DNA of 35,708 bases, from NCBI GenBank assembly GCA_012521295.1, contig JAAYMS010000077.1:1-35708 (forward strand), written 5' to 3'. The notes under the pieces were generated by a model, which was not told where the DNA came from, made no database searches, and was given only the letters and a program-made list of their open reading frames with translations. The DNA is from Bacillota bacterium (GTDB lineage: Bacteria > Bacillota > Limnochordia > Darwinibacteriales > Darwinibacteriaceae). This document shows, piece after piece, positions 17,962-26,628 of this stretch (the first letter of the stretch is position 1; the number at the start of each line of letters is the position of its first letter). The position numbers and the translations under genes were made by a program.

Positions 17962-18696
17962 CTAGAGTGGCTTCTTAGAAGGAGTTCCTGCTCGCCTCGG
18001 ATAGCACTTCTTTGTGGGTGCGTCTTTCTTGATTACTATCAATGTGCGGTCTCCCATTCCGAGGGGAAGCTCAAGGTTCACGACCTCCGCAATGGAACTA
18101 CCGAGTTCCCGCAGTGCCCTTCCACTTTCTTCCATTTCTTGAGTTCCTTCAGCACCCTTCATCGCAATGAACAGACCGCCAACCCTCAAGAGGGGGATAC
18201 AGAGTTCCACAAGAATAGGAAGCCTAGCAACGGCTCTACTGACAACTAGGTCGAACTGTCCGCGAAGCTCGTGATCCTGACCAGCGTCTTCAGCGCGGGC
18301 ATGGAGTGTGCGAGCGTTTGTAATCCCTAAAGCGTCAAGCGCCTCATCAATGAATGACAGCTTTTTCTTCAGAGAATCAAGCAAGATGAAGTCCCATCCC
18401 GGCCGACAGATGGCTAGGGGAACTCCAGGAAATCCGGCACCAGTCCCAACATCAATACATCGTAGATTTCCTGCAGGGAGCTTAACCAAGAGGCAGGCTA
18501 GACTGTCGACGAAATGCTTGATCGCCATCTCCTGCGGTTCTGTAATGCGCGTCAGATTAAGCCTCTCGTTGCCCTCCAGTACCATCTGGGCGAATCGGAG
18601 CATCCTCGCCTGCTGTTCATCCAGCACTTCGATGCCCCATTCATCAAAGCCTGTCTGGAGTGCCCTTCGAAACTCAGACGCGAAACTATCATTCAT
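17962..18696 (-). CDS. rsmG: 16S rRNA (guanine527-N7)-methyltransferase
   Basis: NLTRITEPQEMAIKHFVDSLACL...CIDVGTGAGFPGVPLAICRPGWDFILLDSLKKKLSFI. Confidence 0.95.
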   Translation of the reverse strand: MNDSFASEFRRALQTGFDEWGIEVLDEQQARMLRFAQMVLEGNERLNLTRITEPQEMAIKHFVDSLACLLVKLPAGNLRCIDVGTGAGFPGVPLAICRPGWDFILLDSLKKKLSFIDEALDALGITNARTLHARAEDAGQDHELRGQFDLVVSRAVARLPILVELCIPLLRVGGLFIAMKGAEGTQEMEESGRALRELGSSIAEVVNLELPLGMGDRTLIVIKKDAPTKKCYPRRAGTPSKKPL

Positions 18697-20569
18697 CTAC
18701 GCTGCCTCCCCGTTTTTGAGTTTCAAGAAAGATAATGAGCACGTTAACATCAGCCGGAGTGACTCCTGAGATCCGTGCAGCTTGGCCCAAGGAACGCGGT
18801 TTGACCATATTCAGCCGCTCGGCCGCTTCACGTGAGAGCCCTTTGATTCCTGCATAATCCACGTTTTCAGGAAGCAGCTTCGCCTCCATCTTCTCAAAGC
18901 GCTCGATTGCAGCCTCTTGCTTTTTCAAGTAACCTTCGTACTTGACCAAAATCTCCACGGACTTGCGGACATTCTCAGGCAATTCCGGAAGCTCGCCCAA
19001 CTCCCCAAGGTGTGCGTACGAGATTTCCGGGCGCCTCAATAGCTCGGCAAGCGTAACCCCATGCCGCAGCTCTGCTGTTCCAAGCCGCCGAAGAATGATA
19101 TTGGTTTCAGTATCGCCACCTACTGGAGTTTCCTTCAGGCGCTTCACTTCTAACTCAATCTGCTCCTGCTTCTTCTGGAATGCAGCATAGCGTTCTTCGC
19201 TGATCAACCCGAGCTCGTAACCAAGGGGAGTAAGCCTTGCATCGGCATTGTCCATCCGGAGGTACAGTCTGTGTTCGGCACGGGAGGTCATAATCCGATA
19301 GGGTTCATTTGTCCCCTTTGTCACCAGATCATCGATCATGACACCGATGTAAGCCTGAGAACGGGGGATGATCACTGGGTCTTCGCCGTTCAAGTATTTC
19401 ACCGCATTGATGCCGGCGATTATCCCCTGCGCAGCAGCCTCTTCATAGCCCGACGTACCATTGATCTGGCCGGCACAGAACAGGCCAGCTATCTCTTTGG
19501 TCATCAGTGAGCTGTAGAGACTGAAGGGATCGAGGCAGTCATATTCAATCGCATAGGCCCAGCGCATAATCTCCGCATTCTCCAGCCCAGGGACAGTTCT
19601 CAAGATCTCGACCTGCAGCTCGGTAGGCATAGAAGTCGACAAGCCGCTCAAGTAGCCTTCATTAGTCTGCCATCCTTCGGGCTCGATGAATACCTGGTGA
19701 CTCGTTTTATCAGGAAACTGCACAATCTTGCTCTCAATCGATGGGCAGTATCTCGGGCCGGGCCCAGTAATGGCCCCGCTGTACATGGCAGCCCGGTGCA
19801 GATTATCCCGGATGATCTTGTGCGTCTCCTCTGTCGTATAAGTGACCCAGCATGGGACTTGTTCGATCTCTATCGAACCGGTTTCGAAAGAAAAACCTTC
19901 TAGCGGAGATTCTCCTTCTAGCTTGGACAACTTGCTGTAATCTAACGAGCGCAGATTAACACGTGGTGGTGTTCCCGTCTTAAAGCGCACTATAGGAAGC
20001 AGATCGCGCAGGTTTCGCGCTAGGTCAATCGATGGACGCTGCCCCTGCGGAGCACCGGAATAGCGAACCTCACCAATGTGAATTTCCGAGTCAAGATAAG
20101 TGCCTGTTGCCAGTATAACAACATCGCTGTAGAGCGTAGTGCCATCCTGGAGCTTAACACCTGCAGCATGACCGTTTTCAACGAGCAGCCTAGTCACCAA
20201 ACCTTCCTTCAAGAAAAGGTTAGGGGTTGTCTCGAGAACGTACTTCATGCGGCGCTGGTATAGCTTGCGATCCAGCTGCACCCGTAGGGATTGGACAGCA
20301 GGGCCTTTACGTGTATTAAGCATCCGGCCCTGCATCAAAGTGGCATCGCAATTCTTACCCATTTCGCCGCCCAAGGCATCAACTTCTCTAACAAGCGCCG
20401 CCTTGCCAGAGCCTCCTATGGAAGGGTTGCAGGGGAGCAGAGCTACATTATCTAGACTGAGAGTAAGAACCGCTGTTCTTTTCCCCATCTTAGCGGCAGC
20501 CAGACCCGCTTCACAGCCAGCATGGCCTGCTCCAACCACGATCACATCGTAGCGATCATGCAGAGACAT
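18689..20569 (-). CDS. mnmG: MnmG/GidA paralog B (downstream copy), tRNA uridine-5-carboxymethylaminomethyl modification
   Basis: YDVIVVGAGHAGCEAGLAAAKMG; CNPSIGGSGKAALVREVDALGG; RYCPSIESKIVQFPDK; AGQINGTSGYEEAAAQGIIAG; start trimmed to ATG 20569, 14-bp overlap with copy A. Confidence 0.92.
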   Translation of the reverse strand: MSLHDRYDVIVVGAGHAGCEAGLAAAKMGKRTAVLTLSLDNVALLPCNPSIGGSGKAALVREVDALGGEMGKNCDATLMQGRMLNTRKGPAVQSLRVQLDRKLYQRRMKYVLETTPNLFLKEGLVTRLLVENGHAAGVKLQDGTTLYSDVVILATGTYLDSEIHIGEVRYSGAPQGQRPSIDLARNLRDLLPIVRFKTGTPPRVNLRSLDYSKLSKLEGESPLEGFSFETGSIEIEQVPCWVTYTTEETHKIIRDNLHRAAMYSGAITGPGPRYCPSIESKIVQFPDKTSHQVFIEPEGWQTNEGYLSGLSTSMPTELQVEILRTVPGLENAEIMRWAYAIEYDCLDPFSLYSSLMTKEIAGLFCAGQINGTSGYEEAAAQGIIAGINAVKYLNGEDPVIIPRSQAYIGVMIDDLVTKGTNEPYRIMTSRAEHRLYLRMDNADARLTPLGYELGLISEERYAAFQKKQEQIELEVKRLKETPVGGDTETNIILRRLGTAELRHGVTLAELLRRPEISYAHLGELGELPELPENVRKSVEILVKYEGYLKKQEAAIERFEKMEAKLLPENVDYAGIKGLSREAAERLNMVKPRSLGQAARISGVTPADVNVLIIFLETQKRGGSVDE

Positions 20570-22430
20570 ACTTGTCCACATCCTTTAATACCACAGCCAA
20601 CACACTGATATCTGCTGGGGATACTCCTGAGATTCGAGCAGCCTGGCCTAAATTGACGGGCCGCACTGCTGTGAGTCTTTCCCGTGCTTCAGTTCGCAAA
20701 CCATGGATTTTCATGTAATCGATATTATCAGGGATCTTGACATCCTCTAGGCGCTGAAACTCGGCTACCTGCCGCAGCTGACGCTCGACATAACCTGCGT
20801 ACTTCACCGAAATCTCAACCTGCTCGATGACTTCACCTGGAAGTTCAGGGCAATCGGCAAAGAACTTCAAGTCAGCAAACGAAAGTTCTGGCCGCTGCAG
20901 CAGATCCGCCAAACTGACGCTTTTCTTTAAATCTCCAGAGCCCAACTCCTGGAGTTTAGCCCGAACTTCAGCGGTCGGATTGACACGTGTAACATTCAAC
21001 CAATTAATGGTCTCGTTGATTAGGCGGCGTTTGTCGTTGAAACGTGCAAACTGTTCTTCTCCGACTAGGCCCAACTTGTAGCCAAGAGGCCGAAGCCGGA
21101 GATCAGCATTGTCGACTCTTAAAAGCAGGCGGTATTCGGCCCGCGAAGTCATCATCCGATACGGCTCAGTGGTTCCCTTAGTGACCAAGTCATCTACCAG
21201 GACACCGATGTAAGCTTCGGAGCGCCGCAGGATCACAGGCTCTTTACCCAGCACTTTGTGAGCGGCATTAATGCCCGCGATTATACCCTGAGCGGCCGCC
21301 TCTTCATAACCAGAAGTGCCGTTGATCTGTCCGGCAGTGAAAAGCCCAGACACAACCCGCGACTCTAGGCTTAGCGTCATCTGTGAAGGTGGTATATAGT
21401 CATATTCAACTGCATAACCAGGGCGCATGATTTTCGCATGTTCTAATCCTGGAATGGACCGGACGATCTCTTCTTGCACATACTCAGGCATAGCCGTAGT
21501 TAATCCCAAGCAGTAGAGTTCCTTGGTATAGCGCCCTTCTGGTTCTAAGAAAACTTGATGATCAAGTTTGTCCGGAAAACGCATCACTTTTCGGTCAATT
21601 GATGGGCAGAAACGAGGGCCTTCGCCGACAACGCTGCCGCTCTGAATTGGCGAATGATGCAGGTTATCCCGAATGACTTCAATTGTCTTGGGTGTGGTAC
21701 GTGTGTACCAGCACGGAATCTGCGGCCGATCGTCGTGGTCTGAATCGAAAGAAAAGCGCAGAGGGACAGGACTACCCGGCTGCTCCGTCAGTTTTTCGTA
21801 ATCTACGCTATCAGCATGAAGGCGGGGAGGAGTCGCGCTTTGGAACCGCGATAGCTCGATTCCTAGGCTTTCGAGGTTTTCAGAAAGCTCATTTACCCCC
21901 GGCTCTCCTGCACGTCCGCCCGGATAGCGCAGCTGCCCAACAACCAAGACTCCCCGCAGGAACGTCCCAGTTGCCAGAATAACAGCGGGAGCGGTAAACT
22001 CCACACCGTGCTTGGTCTTCACGCCTTGAACAGCGCCGTCTTCTACCAAGATCTCTGTTACAATTCCCTGCCGGACATCAAGGTTGGGCGCACTCTCCAG
22101 CGCCTGAGTCATCAGACTCTGATATAGCACTTTATCGGCTTGGGCTCTGAGTGCGCGGACGGCAGGGCCGCGGCTTTCATTGAGCAGGCGAATATTCAAA
22201 AATGAATTATCTATAATTCTGCCCATCAATCCTCCAAGGGCATCTATTTCGCGCACCAAGTGACTCTTCGCTGCTGGCCCTCCGATGGCCGGATTGCAGG
22301 GCATCAAGGCAATCGTGCTTAGATTTATAGTCAAGAGCAGAGTCCTGCAGCCTAGTTTGGCCGCAGCATAGGCCGCTTCACATCCTGCATGACCTGCTCC
22401 AACGACAATTACGTCATAGTTCTTGCTCAT
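20556..22430 (-). CDS. mnmG: MnmG/GidA paralog A (upstream copy, next to mnmE)
   Basis: YDVIVVGAGHAGCEAAYAAAKLG; CNPAIGGPAAKSHLVREIDALGG; GPAVRALRAQADKVLYQ; RFCPSIDRKVMRFPDK; AGQINGTSGYEEAAAQG. Confidence 0.94.
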   Translation of the reverse strand: MSKNYDVIVVGAGHAGCEAAYAAAKLGCRTLLLTINLSTIALMPCNPAIGGPAAKSHLVREIDALGGLMGRIIDNSFLNIRLLNESRGPAVRALRAQADKVLYQSLMTQALESAPNLDVRQGIVTEILVEDGAVQGVKTKHGVEFTAPAVILATGTFLRGVLVVGQLRYPGGRAGEPGVNELSENLESLGIELSRFQSATPPRLHADSVDYEKLTEQPGSPVPLRFSFDSDHDDRPQIPCWYTRTTPKTIEVIRDNLHHSPIQSGSVVGEGPRFCPSIDRKVMRFPDKLDHQVFLEPEGRYTKELYCLGLTTAMPEYVQEEIVRSIPGLEHAKIMRPGYAVEYDYIPPSQMTLSLESRVVSGLFTAGQINGTSGYEEAAAQGIIAGINAAHKVLGKEPVILRRSEAYIGVLVDDLVTKGTTEPYRMMTSRAEYRLLLRVDNADLRLRPLGYKLGLVGEEQFARFNDKRRLINETINWLNVTRVNPTAEVRAKLQELGSGDLKKSVSLADLLQRPELSFADLKFFADCPELPGEVIEQVEISVKYAGYVERQLRQVAEFQRLEDVKIPDNIDYMKIHGLRTEARERLTAVRPVNLGQAARISGVSPADISVLAVVLKDVDKYVSA

Positions 22431-22438
22431 GCTTGCTC

Positions 22439-23836
22439 CTACTTTCCAATACAGAATTGGGCAAAAATCCGGTCGATAATGTTCTCCCGGACAGTTTCTC
22501 CAGTGATCTCACCAAGATGCTCCAATGCACCCTGCAGCCCCACAGAGATGAGGTCTAGAGGTAACCCCATAGACAACGTCTCTAGGGCGTTCTCTAAGTC
22601 AGCCTTCGCTTCCTCAAGGGCTGTTTTATGTCGAGCCCGGGTCACAATTGCTTGACTGGCTGTGCTCTCCCTGATACCGCCCTTGCTGACCAACCCAACT
22701 ACGGCATCGACTAACGGAGTAAGCTCGCCTTCCAGCAGTGACATTTCGACTACAGGTGCTTCTCCCAAATCTCTCGCATCTAGGTCATCAAGACTCCAAA
22801 CCCGCGGTAGGTCAGATTTATTAATTACCACAACCCGGAGTTTATCTCTCGTTCTAGCCAGGATTTCCCGGTCTTCGCTGCTTAAGGGCACGCTGCCATC
22901 CATCACGTGGATAATCAAATCGGCCTCACCCCAAAGCTGCACAGCGCGTTCCACACCGAGACGTTCTACCACATCGTCGCTTTCGCGGATGCCGGCTGTG
23001 TCAATCAACCGCAGGGGAATGCCCCGCAGATTTAAGACTTCTTCAATTGTGTCTCGCGTTGTGCCGGGGATGTCTGTGACTAAAGCACGCTGTTCATCGA
23101 GAAGGCGGTTGAGCAAACTAGACTTACCCACATTAGGCTTGCCCGTAATGACAGCTTTGAGGCCTTCACGCAGAACCTTGCCTTGATCGGCAGTGGCAAT
23201 CAACCGCTCCAGCTCCCCAATTACTGTACGAATAACCTCTGCCATCTCGTCAACTTCCAGCTCAGGTATGTCATCTTCGGGATAATCAATGATTGCTTCT
23301 ACACGCACAACCAAATCATAGAGCTGTTCACGAATGGCGCTGATCCGCTTACTGAGACTGCCCTCTAGCTGATCTACCGCCACCGCAAGGCTCTCTTCAG
23401 TACGCGAGCGAACCACATCAATGACCGCCTCGGCCTGCGACAGGTCTAGGCGGCCATTCAAGAATGCTCGTTTGGTGAACTCTCCAGGTTCAGCCATACG
23501 GGCTCCTAAACGCAGGGCTGTTTCTAAGATCTTCTGCACTACAACAACGCCACCGTGGCATTGAAACTCTACCACATCTTCGCCCGTATAGGAATAGGGG
23601 CCCCGCATAACCAGCAGAATAGCTTCATCTATTGTGCGCCCTTGATAGGGATCGACCACTCGGCCGTAGCGCGCTGAATAACCAGGAAGACTCTTTGGAG
23701 AATCTCCCCGTTTTGTGACAAACATTTTCTCTGCAATATCAAAAGCCTCTTTACCGCTGAGGCGTACGATACCGATTCCGGCTTCTCCAACAGCAGTAGC
23801 GATTGCAGCTATAGTCTGTTCTGTCAAGCTGATCAC
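22439..23836 (-). CDS. mnmE: tRNA modification GTPase MnmE
   Basis: TIAAIATAVGEAGIGIVRLSGKEA; GKPNVGKSSLLNRLLDEQRALVTDIPGTTRDTIEE; C-terminal FCIGK. Confidence 0.96.
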   Translation of the reverse strand: MISLTEQTIAAIATAVGEAGIGIVRLSGKEAFDIAEKMFVTKRGDSPKSLPGYSARYGRVVDPYQGRTIDEAILLVMRGPYSYTGEDVVEFQCHGGVVVVQKILETALRLGARMAEPGEFTKRAFLNGRLDLSQAEAVIDVVRSRTEESLAVAVDQLEGSLSKRISAIREQLYDLVVRVEAIIDYPEDDIPELEVDEMAEVIRTVIGELERLIATADQGKVLREGLKAVITGKPNVGKSSLLNRLLDEQRALVTDIPGTTRDTIEEVLNLRGIPLRLIDTAGIRESDDVVERLGVERAVQLWGEADLIIHVMDGSVPLSSEDREILARTRDKLRVVVINKSDLPRVWSLDDLDARDLGEAPVVEMSLLEGELTPLVDAVVGLVSKGGIRESTASQAIVTRARHKTALEEAKADLENALETLSMGLPLDLISVGLQGALEHLGEITGETVRENIIDRIFAQFCIGK

Positions 23837-23865
23837 CTCGTGGATATTCTACCACATACTAAAAA

Positions 23866-23888
23866 GGGGCGTACACTAGGCACGCCCT
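23866..23888 (-). terminator. Probable terminator between jag and mnmE
   Basis: GGGGCGT-acactaggc-ACGCCCT with T5 on the minus strand. Confidence 0.6.
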
Positions 23889-23901
23889 CTCCAATTTTAG
23901 C

Positions 23902-24537
23902 TTATTTGGTTGGAACAATGATGACCCTGCGGTACGGCTCTCTTCCTTCACTGTGGGTCTCAACACCCTCAAAGCTCTGCAGTTCCTGATGGATGATGCG
24001 TCTTTCAGCTGCATTCATAGGATCGAGGGCAACCCGCCTGCCAGTAGATACCGCTTTGGCACCTAATCTCTGAGCTAAGCTCCGCAGAGTTTCGGTACGC
24101 CGAGCTCTGTAACCTTCTACGTCAATGACAATACGGTGCCATTCATCACTAGACTGCCGGTTAACAGCCAGCCCCGTAAGGTACTGGATTGCATCTAAGG
24201 TCTGTCCGCGGCGCCCAATCAATGTCCCTAGATCATCGCCGGTAATCTCAATATTGATCGTTTCTTCATCTGAGGTACCGTTAACTTGGGCGCTGACTCC
24301 CATCTTCAGCAGGAGCTCATTGAGAAACGCAATAGTCTTTTCCAGCTTGCGCTCATGGGCTGCGGGAAGTTTTTCTACCAAGACCTTCGCTTGCTTAGAA
24401 CCGAGAATACCAAAGAGACCTTTCGAACCTTCCTCCAGCACAGTGACTTTTACTTCGTCGCGGCTGGCACCCAATCTCGCCAGGGCCTCTTCTACAGCCT
24501 CGTCAACGGTACGGGCCTCAACTTCTACTGACCTCAT
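23902..24537 (-). CDS. jag: Jag/KhpB RNA-binding protein (Jag_N, KH, R3H)
   Basis: MRSVEVEARTVDEAVEEALARLGASRDEVKVTVLEEGSKGLFGILGSKQAKV; KH motif GTLIGRRGQTLDAIQYL. Confidence 0.93.
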   Translation of the reverse strand: MRSVEVEARTVDEAVEEALARLGASRDEVKVTVLEEGSKGLFGILGSKQAKVLVEKLPAAHERKLEKTIAFLNELLLKMGVSAQVNGTSDEETINIEITGDDLGTLIGRRGQTLDAIQYLTGLAVNRQSSDEWHRIVIDVEGYRARRTETLRSLAQRLGAKAVSTGRRVALDPMNAAERRIIHQELQSFEGVETHSEGREPYRRVIIVPTK

Positions 24538-25190
24538 TTAGCATTGCCTCCTTGTTCAGCTGAAAGCACCTTCTTGTTAATCCAAAGCTGCTGGCCAATG
24601 CTGAACAGGTTACTTGTGATCCAATACAAAACCAAACCAGCCGGGAACTGAGCACTCATGAAACCAATCATGATGGGCATAACCACCAGCATTGCACTTT
24701 GACTGCTGTCCCCGGTCGATGTAACCTTAGACTGCAGCCAGGTGGTGACACCCGAAAGGATCGGCAAAATATATAAAGGATCTTTTGCGACTTGACTGAG
24801 TTCCCATATCCCCATGAACTTAGTAATATCACTGGTTGGGAGTTCCCGCAGAATGGGGAAGAAGGCCCAGAGAATAGGTAACTGAAGCAGCAGTGGTAGA
24901 CAGCCGCCTAATGGATTAACACCGTGTTTCTGGTACAATTCAACTGTACGTTTTTGATATTCCTCAGGTTTGTCCTTATATTTCTTCTGAATCTCTTCAA
25001 GTTCCGGCTGAATTTTCTTCAGTTTGGCCATGCTTTTTGCTTGGCTGACGGTAAGCGGATACAGCACTAGACGCAGAAGAAAAGTAACAATTATGATACC
25101 CAGACCATAACTGCCTACCGCTTCAGAAATATACTGGAGCACCCATGCAAGGGCACTCGTAATGTATCCCATTTTTGACTGAGCCCCCAT
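24534..25190 (-). CDS. yidC: Membrane protein insertase YidC/Oxa1 (SpoIIIJ-like, no lipobox)
   Basis: YGLGIIIVTFLLRLVLYPLTVSQAKSMAKLKKIQPELEEIQKKYKDKPEEYQKRTVELYQKHGVNPLGGCLPLLLQLPI. Confidence 0.94.
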   Translation of the reverse strand: MGAQSKMGYITSALAWVLQYISEAVGSYGLGIIIVTFLLRLVLYPLTVSQAKSMAKLKKIQPELEEIQKKYKDKPEEYQKRTVELYQKHGVNPLGGCLPLLLQLPILWAFFPILRELPTSDITKFMGIWELSQVAKDPLYILPILSGVTTWLQSKVTSTGDSSQSAMLVVMPIMIGFMSAQFPAGLVLYWITSNLFSIGQQLWINKKVLSAEQGGNAK

Positions 25191-25196
25191 TCAATA

Positions 25197-25403
25197 CTAA
25201 GGAACTGGATCGTAGCCACCGGGGTTAAGTGGGTGGCAGCGCGAAATACGCCGGATAGCAAGCCAAAGGCCTTTCCAGCGGTGCTTAATCACAGCCTGTC
25301 GCGCATATTCAGAACAGGTGGGGTAAAAGCGACAGCTGCGCGGCAGAAGAGGGGAAACGAACCTCTGATATCCACGAATTAATAGAAGGATAATCTTAAT
25401 CAT
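25197..25403 (-). CDS. yidD: Membrane protein insertion efficiency factor YidD
   Basis: [58 protein letters not shown]. Confidence 0.95.
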   Translation of the reverse strand: MIKIILLLIRGYQRFVSPLLPRSCRFYPTCSEYARQAVIKHRWKGLWLAIRRISRCHPLNPGGYDPVP

Positions 25404-25747
25404 TTTTCCCCACCGCCAATACTTCTCGGTAGAAGGCCCAATCCCTGCATTGCCCGGAGAACATCTGCCCGCAGCTGATTATAGGTCGCACTCGTGCTGG
25501 AGCGCTTGGCACCTACAACCACGTGGTAGCCGGGTTTTAACTCAGCCGCAGTCCTGACTATCTCCCGCAAACGCCGCTTTATCAGATTGCGTGCAACAGC
25601 CTTCCCAACCTTCTTACTAACCGAAAAACCGACTCGGGTAACGTCCTCATCTACAGGGAGAGCCGTCACAACGACATAGCGGCCGTACTGCACCTTGCCT
25701 GCAGCATAGACGCGCCGGAAATCTTCATTTGAACCCAAGCGTTCCAT
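25400..25747 (-). CDS. rnpA: Ribonuclease P protein component
   Basis: [26 protein letters not shown] between rpmH and yidD. Confidence 0.93.
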   Translation of the reverse strand: MERLGSNEDFRRVYAAGKVQYGRYVVVTALPVDEDVTRVGFSVSKKVGKAVARNLIKRRLREIVRTAAELKPGYHVVVGAKRSSTSATYNQLRADVLRAMQGLGLLPRSIGGGEK

Positions 25748-25839
25748 TTAAAAAACATTCCTCCAGGGATTGTAGACCCGCTTCCCGAGCCAAACAAGAA
25801 CCATTTAAGAGAAAGACCCGTATATCGGGTCCACTGAAG

Positions 25840-25974
25840 CTATGCCGACAGAACATGTCTCCCTTTGCTGCGGCGGCGGGCTAATACTCTCCGGCCACCC
25901 TTGGTGCGCATTCTTGCAAGAAAGCCATGGTTTCTCTTGCGCCGGCGATTCTTAGGTTGAAAAGTACGCTTCAT
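25840..25974 (-). CDS. rpmH: 50S ribosomal protein L34 (absent from the ORF track)
   Basis: Minus-strand translation [44 protein letters not shown] (44 aa) then TAG; GGAGG upstream. Confidence 0.97.
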   Translation of the reverse strand: MKRTFQPKNRRRKRNHGFLARMRTKGGRRVLARRRSKGRHVLSA

Positions 25975-26142
25975 GACAAGACCTCCTTCCAACGACGCGC
26001 TCACATACATAGAAAATTATATCTTATTACGAAAAAGCATGTCAACCTAATTTCGGGAAATTGCTTTTTGCACAGCCACTTAGAGCCTCTTCAAGGATAT
26101 CCACTTAACCCACAGATGTCAACCAACCTTAGGTGGGCAAAG

Positions 26143-26583
26143 TGTGAATAACTTCACCTAAACACTTGTTCTCCCCTTTTGTGACTCGATGGCATCGAGA
26201 TTTCTTATCCACAGCTTGTAGATAACTTGTGCATAAGTGGGTTTCGACACCCTTTGTGGATAATTAAAAACCGCTGATAGTGGGGTCTTTGCGGAAATCG
26301 CCTTCCTGCCTTGTTTTCCACAAAAAAACTAACCCAAAAGTTATTCACAACAGTTGTGGACAGTTGTTGGGATGAATTATGGATAGTCGAGCTATCCCCA
26401 AGAACAACAAGATATGTGGATAAACTGTGGTTATTGTGGATAACTTTTGTTTTGCCCATTGCATCGTGTATTCCCTCTAGGATAAACTTGTGTATAACCA
26501 CATGCTTTTCTGTGTATAGGAAAAATCTTTCTATCCACTGGAAGTTATCAACATCAAAATTAAAAGAAGGAACCTGTGGATAA
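26143..26583. other. oriC left part: DnaA-box cluster upstream of dnaA
   Basis: Perfect boxes TTATCCACA 26205-26213, TGTGGATAA at 26255, 26415, 26435 and 26575; variants TGTGAATAA 26143, TGTGCATAA 26228, TTTTCCACA 26314, TTATTCACA 26341, TGTGTATAA 26489, TTATCAACA 26545. Confidence 0.92.
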
Positions 26584-26628
26584 ATCCAGAAATCCACAAT
26601 GATGACTGCAAATGTAGGAGGGCATTTC

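Noticed and set aside
18823-18838. TTCACGTGA core resembling parS in mnmG copy B
   Set aside because: Only about 11 of 16 positions match; likely chance in coding sequence
22662-23186. 174-aa plus-strand ORF opposite mnmE
   Set aside because: Antisense shadow ORF with biased composition (Ser/Arg rich), no recognisable domain
24125-24541. 138-aa plus-strand ORF opposite jag
   Set aside because: Antisense shadow ORF; jag has clear KH/R3H motifs on the other strand
26050-26063. AATTTCGGGAAATT near rpmH as a Noc-binding site
   Set aside because: Two bases shorter than the ATTTCCCGGGAAAT consensus, so the half-site spacing is wrong
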